From an uncultured Acinetobacter sp. (GTDB taxonomy: Bacteria > Pseudomonadota > Gammaproteobacteria > Pseudomonadales > Moraxellaceae), in NCBI GenBank assembly GCA_900766635.1, contig CAAFWA010000003.1:1-7216 (forward strand): a DNA stretch of 7,216 nt, in the 5' to 3' direction. Made by a program: the position numbers and the translations under genes. Positions within the stretch are counted from its first letter, which is position 1. Each line of letters opens with the position of its first letter. This document shows, one piece after another, positions 6,401-7,216 of the stretch. Under the pieces are notes generated by a model. The model was given only the letters and a program-made list of their open reading frames with translations. It did no database searches and was not told the DNA's origin.

Positions 6401-7216
6401 CATCTAATACTTCAGCAGGTGCATAACGATAGCCACTAGTTTTTAAATGTTTCGCATCATCGTTAATTAAAAAATAGCCACGATCCCATGTTAACTGAGC
6501 ATCATTTTTCTCATTACGGGTATAAATGTCATCATAAGGTTCAAGTTCAGCACTCCATTCCCCATCTGCCCAATATTCACACTGACCAAAATCATCCCAC
6601 TTACCATCCTTATTCCATATATTACCCCCACAATTGGTGAGCGACTTTACTGGACGTGTAAATGATTCTTGTAATTTTCTATCATTCCATTTAATCCAAG
6701 CTTTCTGCATTTCCCTAAAGCCTGCATTGGTGGTCGTTCCCATTAAATATGCTGCTGATTCGGCTAAGGCACTGCCAATTGGCACGTTATCGTTTTCGGT
6801 GATTTTATCCCATAAGCTTTTTCTTTGATCTGTGGTATTTAAAATACTTTGTACCAACGCTTCACGTTGTGTCATTCTTGTGTTGTTATAGATCACTTCG
6901 GCATCTAAACGTCGTGCGGGTAAAACAACAGCCGCTGCTTTATCATCATGCTTACTCGTCGAATCTTTACTCACTAAATAAGCAGGGAAAATACTTAAAC
7001 CAATGACTTTATCATCACTGAGTTTACTAATACCCCGTTCACTATCCCCATCAAGTAAAGCAATTAAAGCAATCTTGGCGCGCGTTAAACGGTCATAGCA
7101 ACGGTAAATATTATTTTCACGCCCACTCAACCACATATTACGAGGCACAAAATCACAGGTTTTTTTTAAATATTCCTCATAAGATGGAAATTTCTTTCTT
7201 AAGAAAAAATTATTAA
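3426..7216 (-). CDS. pilY1: PilY1/ComC-type type IV pilus tip adhesin and biogenesis factor (5' end outside window)
   Basis: A long open frame ends with TGA at 3428-3426 and stays open to the right edge, giving 1262 visible codons. The GTG at 7148 is therefore not the true start: 22 further in-frame codons lie upstream, and the signal peptide must be outside the window. The N-terminal part looks like a von Willebrand A-type fold, including a stretch like the usual 'P-x-x-x-ALAEAAxYL' segment ([15 protein letters not shown], about 6735-6790). The C-terminal half has PilY1 beta-propeller repeats: [17 protein letters not shown] near 5040-5100, [14 protein letters not shown] near 4480-4525, and a calcium loop DRDGDNLTD at 4358-4332 followed by [14 protein letters not shown]. 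The extreme C-terminus has five cysteines. In this family PilY1 sits at the pilus tip or cell surface, helps prime pilus assembly with minor pilins, and acts in adhesion, twitching and, as ComC in Acinetobacter, DNA uptake. The two pilin genes directly downstream fit this. Identity is secure; the comC name is inferred from genus context. Confidence 0.93.
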   Translation of the reverse strand, partial: NNFFLRKKFPSYEEYLKKTCDFVPRNMWLSGRENNIYRCYDRLTRAKIALIALLDGDSERGISKLSDDKVIGLSIFPAYLVSKDSTSKHDDKAAAVVLPARRLDAEVIYNNTRMTQREALVQSILNTTDQRKSLWDKITENDNVPIGSALAESAAYLMGTTTNAGFREMQKAWIKWNDRKLQESFTRPVKSLTNCGGNIWNKDGKWDDFGQCEYWADGEWSAELEPYDDIYTRNEKNDAQLTWDRGYFLINDDAKHLKTSGYRYAPAEVLDGINYKAPDIIKKQVEQPALKSCHAQGIYMVTGGLSHIGDASQNQGSIDYYMKRMMSRSLGDTNYLNDMCKNGALKDYTNIFGNENSTLDNSSWSCISAYAEKLKTGANPVGLSIKTAVVGVGKQFEELPSSNLSVTTAENEAQLNAAIEQLETFEDKNSLLYKNRTKHNLKNTALLGLYGGGGWYSAMSANEIADSFNSFINVLAKDIPSASVNKAIIPVDILNPYELQPYAYLSMYEPTVEKTSSLWAGNLKRYGIGQKGLIVDQEKSSIFEDNGLVKDSSKDLWEKSSLDDIEKIKARLFQGGALNRLKLGHQADGTLQRKIYTTRECTEKGKDVTCKQDDSLELKPLNKDYFTNKFTKKDQYRGYLLALLGYDISNPNAISDEEIEDLWQYKQPELRQMGAILHSDPVLLTQKGKVIREDGQIMSKDRDDYVLFGTTQGLLHVLDADTGEEKFAFVPNEMVDKNYRAFVNPALAEASGEFSYGIDGAWTVYSEYVPANQNDQTLTVGTNQSSKLSGKQWVYGGLRMGGNSYYALDLSNLDQPKLKFHIDPDTGKVYTPTGAKEYQALEYMGQSWSKPVITRVNWQGEDKLVMIVGGGYDDFGQNDGYEDPQYTQETELKSSPRTGAGVYMFDADTGDLLWWASSNVNLKKNNSNKADKSVGYYVEHMGHSVVSTIKTVDRDGDNLTDHLYFGDLGGQFWRIDLNNFPTTQGTKNPQKETDAFATHAVRLLNLRTSTQDTKNPRFYTQPTFSIHRIPGSGRVLAAISIGTGNASSPLHDPRTEPNWVPNAIYTIFDKDVTRSNLYKLPTTALQKDLQLKELSSDRRNNVQPAFDESIPGWKFTFHNNPFSLSNDQPSAVKFYSSPMSPKVITDPVLMDNQLFVSVFDSARSGTVQTCDAGIRGESIIERFCMPFGTCTSKNGLSNSLYAGIGIVPINVSSGGVGSQNSRTIINSQCEGDSCQTNVDGKDIGTNNVLNRKLRPLRWHERE

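Noticed and set aside
7146..7148. GTG 7148 as the start of pilY1
   Set aside because: The frame is open for 22 more codons to the window edge, and a start here would leave the protein without a signal peptide and cut into the N-terminal domain.
1..7216. CRISPR arrays, insertion sequences, tRNA or rRNA genes, attachment sites
   Set aside because: I saw no spaced direct repeats, transposase-like protein, tRNA-like cloverleaf or target-site duplication.

Overview
The window looks like chromosomal DNA from a gamma-proteobacterium of the genus Acinetobacter. I base this on an AT-rich base composition, on the protein sequences (bS16, RimM, TrmD and bL19 of Moraxellaceae type), and on a PilY1/ComC-type gene followed by two pilin-like genes and then the rpsP operon. 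The genus is assigned from recognition of the proteins and gene order, not from a database search. All convincing genes lie on the minus strand, so they are transcribed from high to low coordinates.

Right part (about 7216 to 2438): the distal end of a type IV pilus minor-pilin and natural-competence operon. A large pilY1/comC gene enters from the right edge with its 5' end missing. It is followed, with overlapping or nearly touching ends, by two prepilin-like genes that carry class III leader peptides (pilE/comE-like, then comF-like). The pilY1 product is a surface or secreted adhesin with a von Willebrand A-like N-terminal part and a C-terminal beta-propeller holding a calcium-binding loop. 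The two small pilins probably form part of the priming complex at the pilus tip with PilY1.

Middle gap (2437 to 2290): 148 bases with no gene. It holds a probable promoter with a GC-rich discriminator for the ribosomal operon and a perfect DnaA-box 9-mer. I see no convincing GC-rich terminator for the pilus operon, so some readthrough into the next operon is possible.

Left part (2289 to 184): the conserved rpsP-rimM-trmD-rplS operon. It encodes ribosomal protein bS16, the 30S maturation factor RimM, the tRNA m1G37 methyltransferase TrmD and ribosomal protein bL19. The trmD-rplS gap is 141 bases and contains a perfect 9-bp inverted repeat and a smaller hairpin near the rplS ribosome binding site. 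A strong hairpin flanked by A and T tracts at 136 to 165 ends the operon and could work in both directions. The first about 135 bases hold no certain gene; a minus-strand reading frame opens at 67 and runs off the left edge.

This is mostly conserved core genome. I did not find evidence of a new biological system. The points most worth a second look are the trmD-rplS inverted repeat, the DnaA box beside the rpsP promoter, the A8 tracts inside pilY1, and the adjacency of the pilus and ribosomal operons without a clear terminator.
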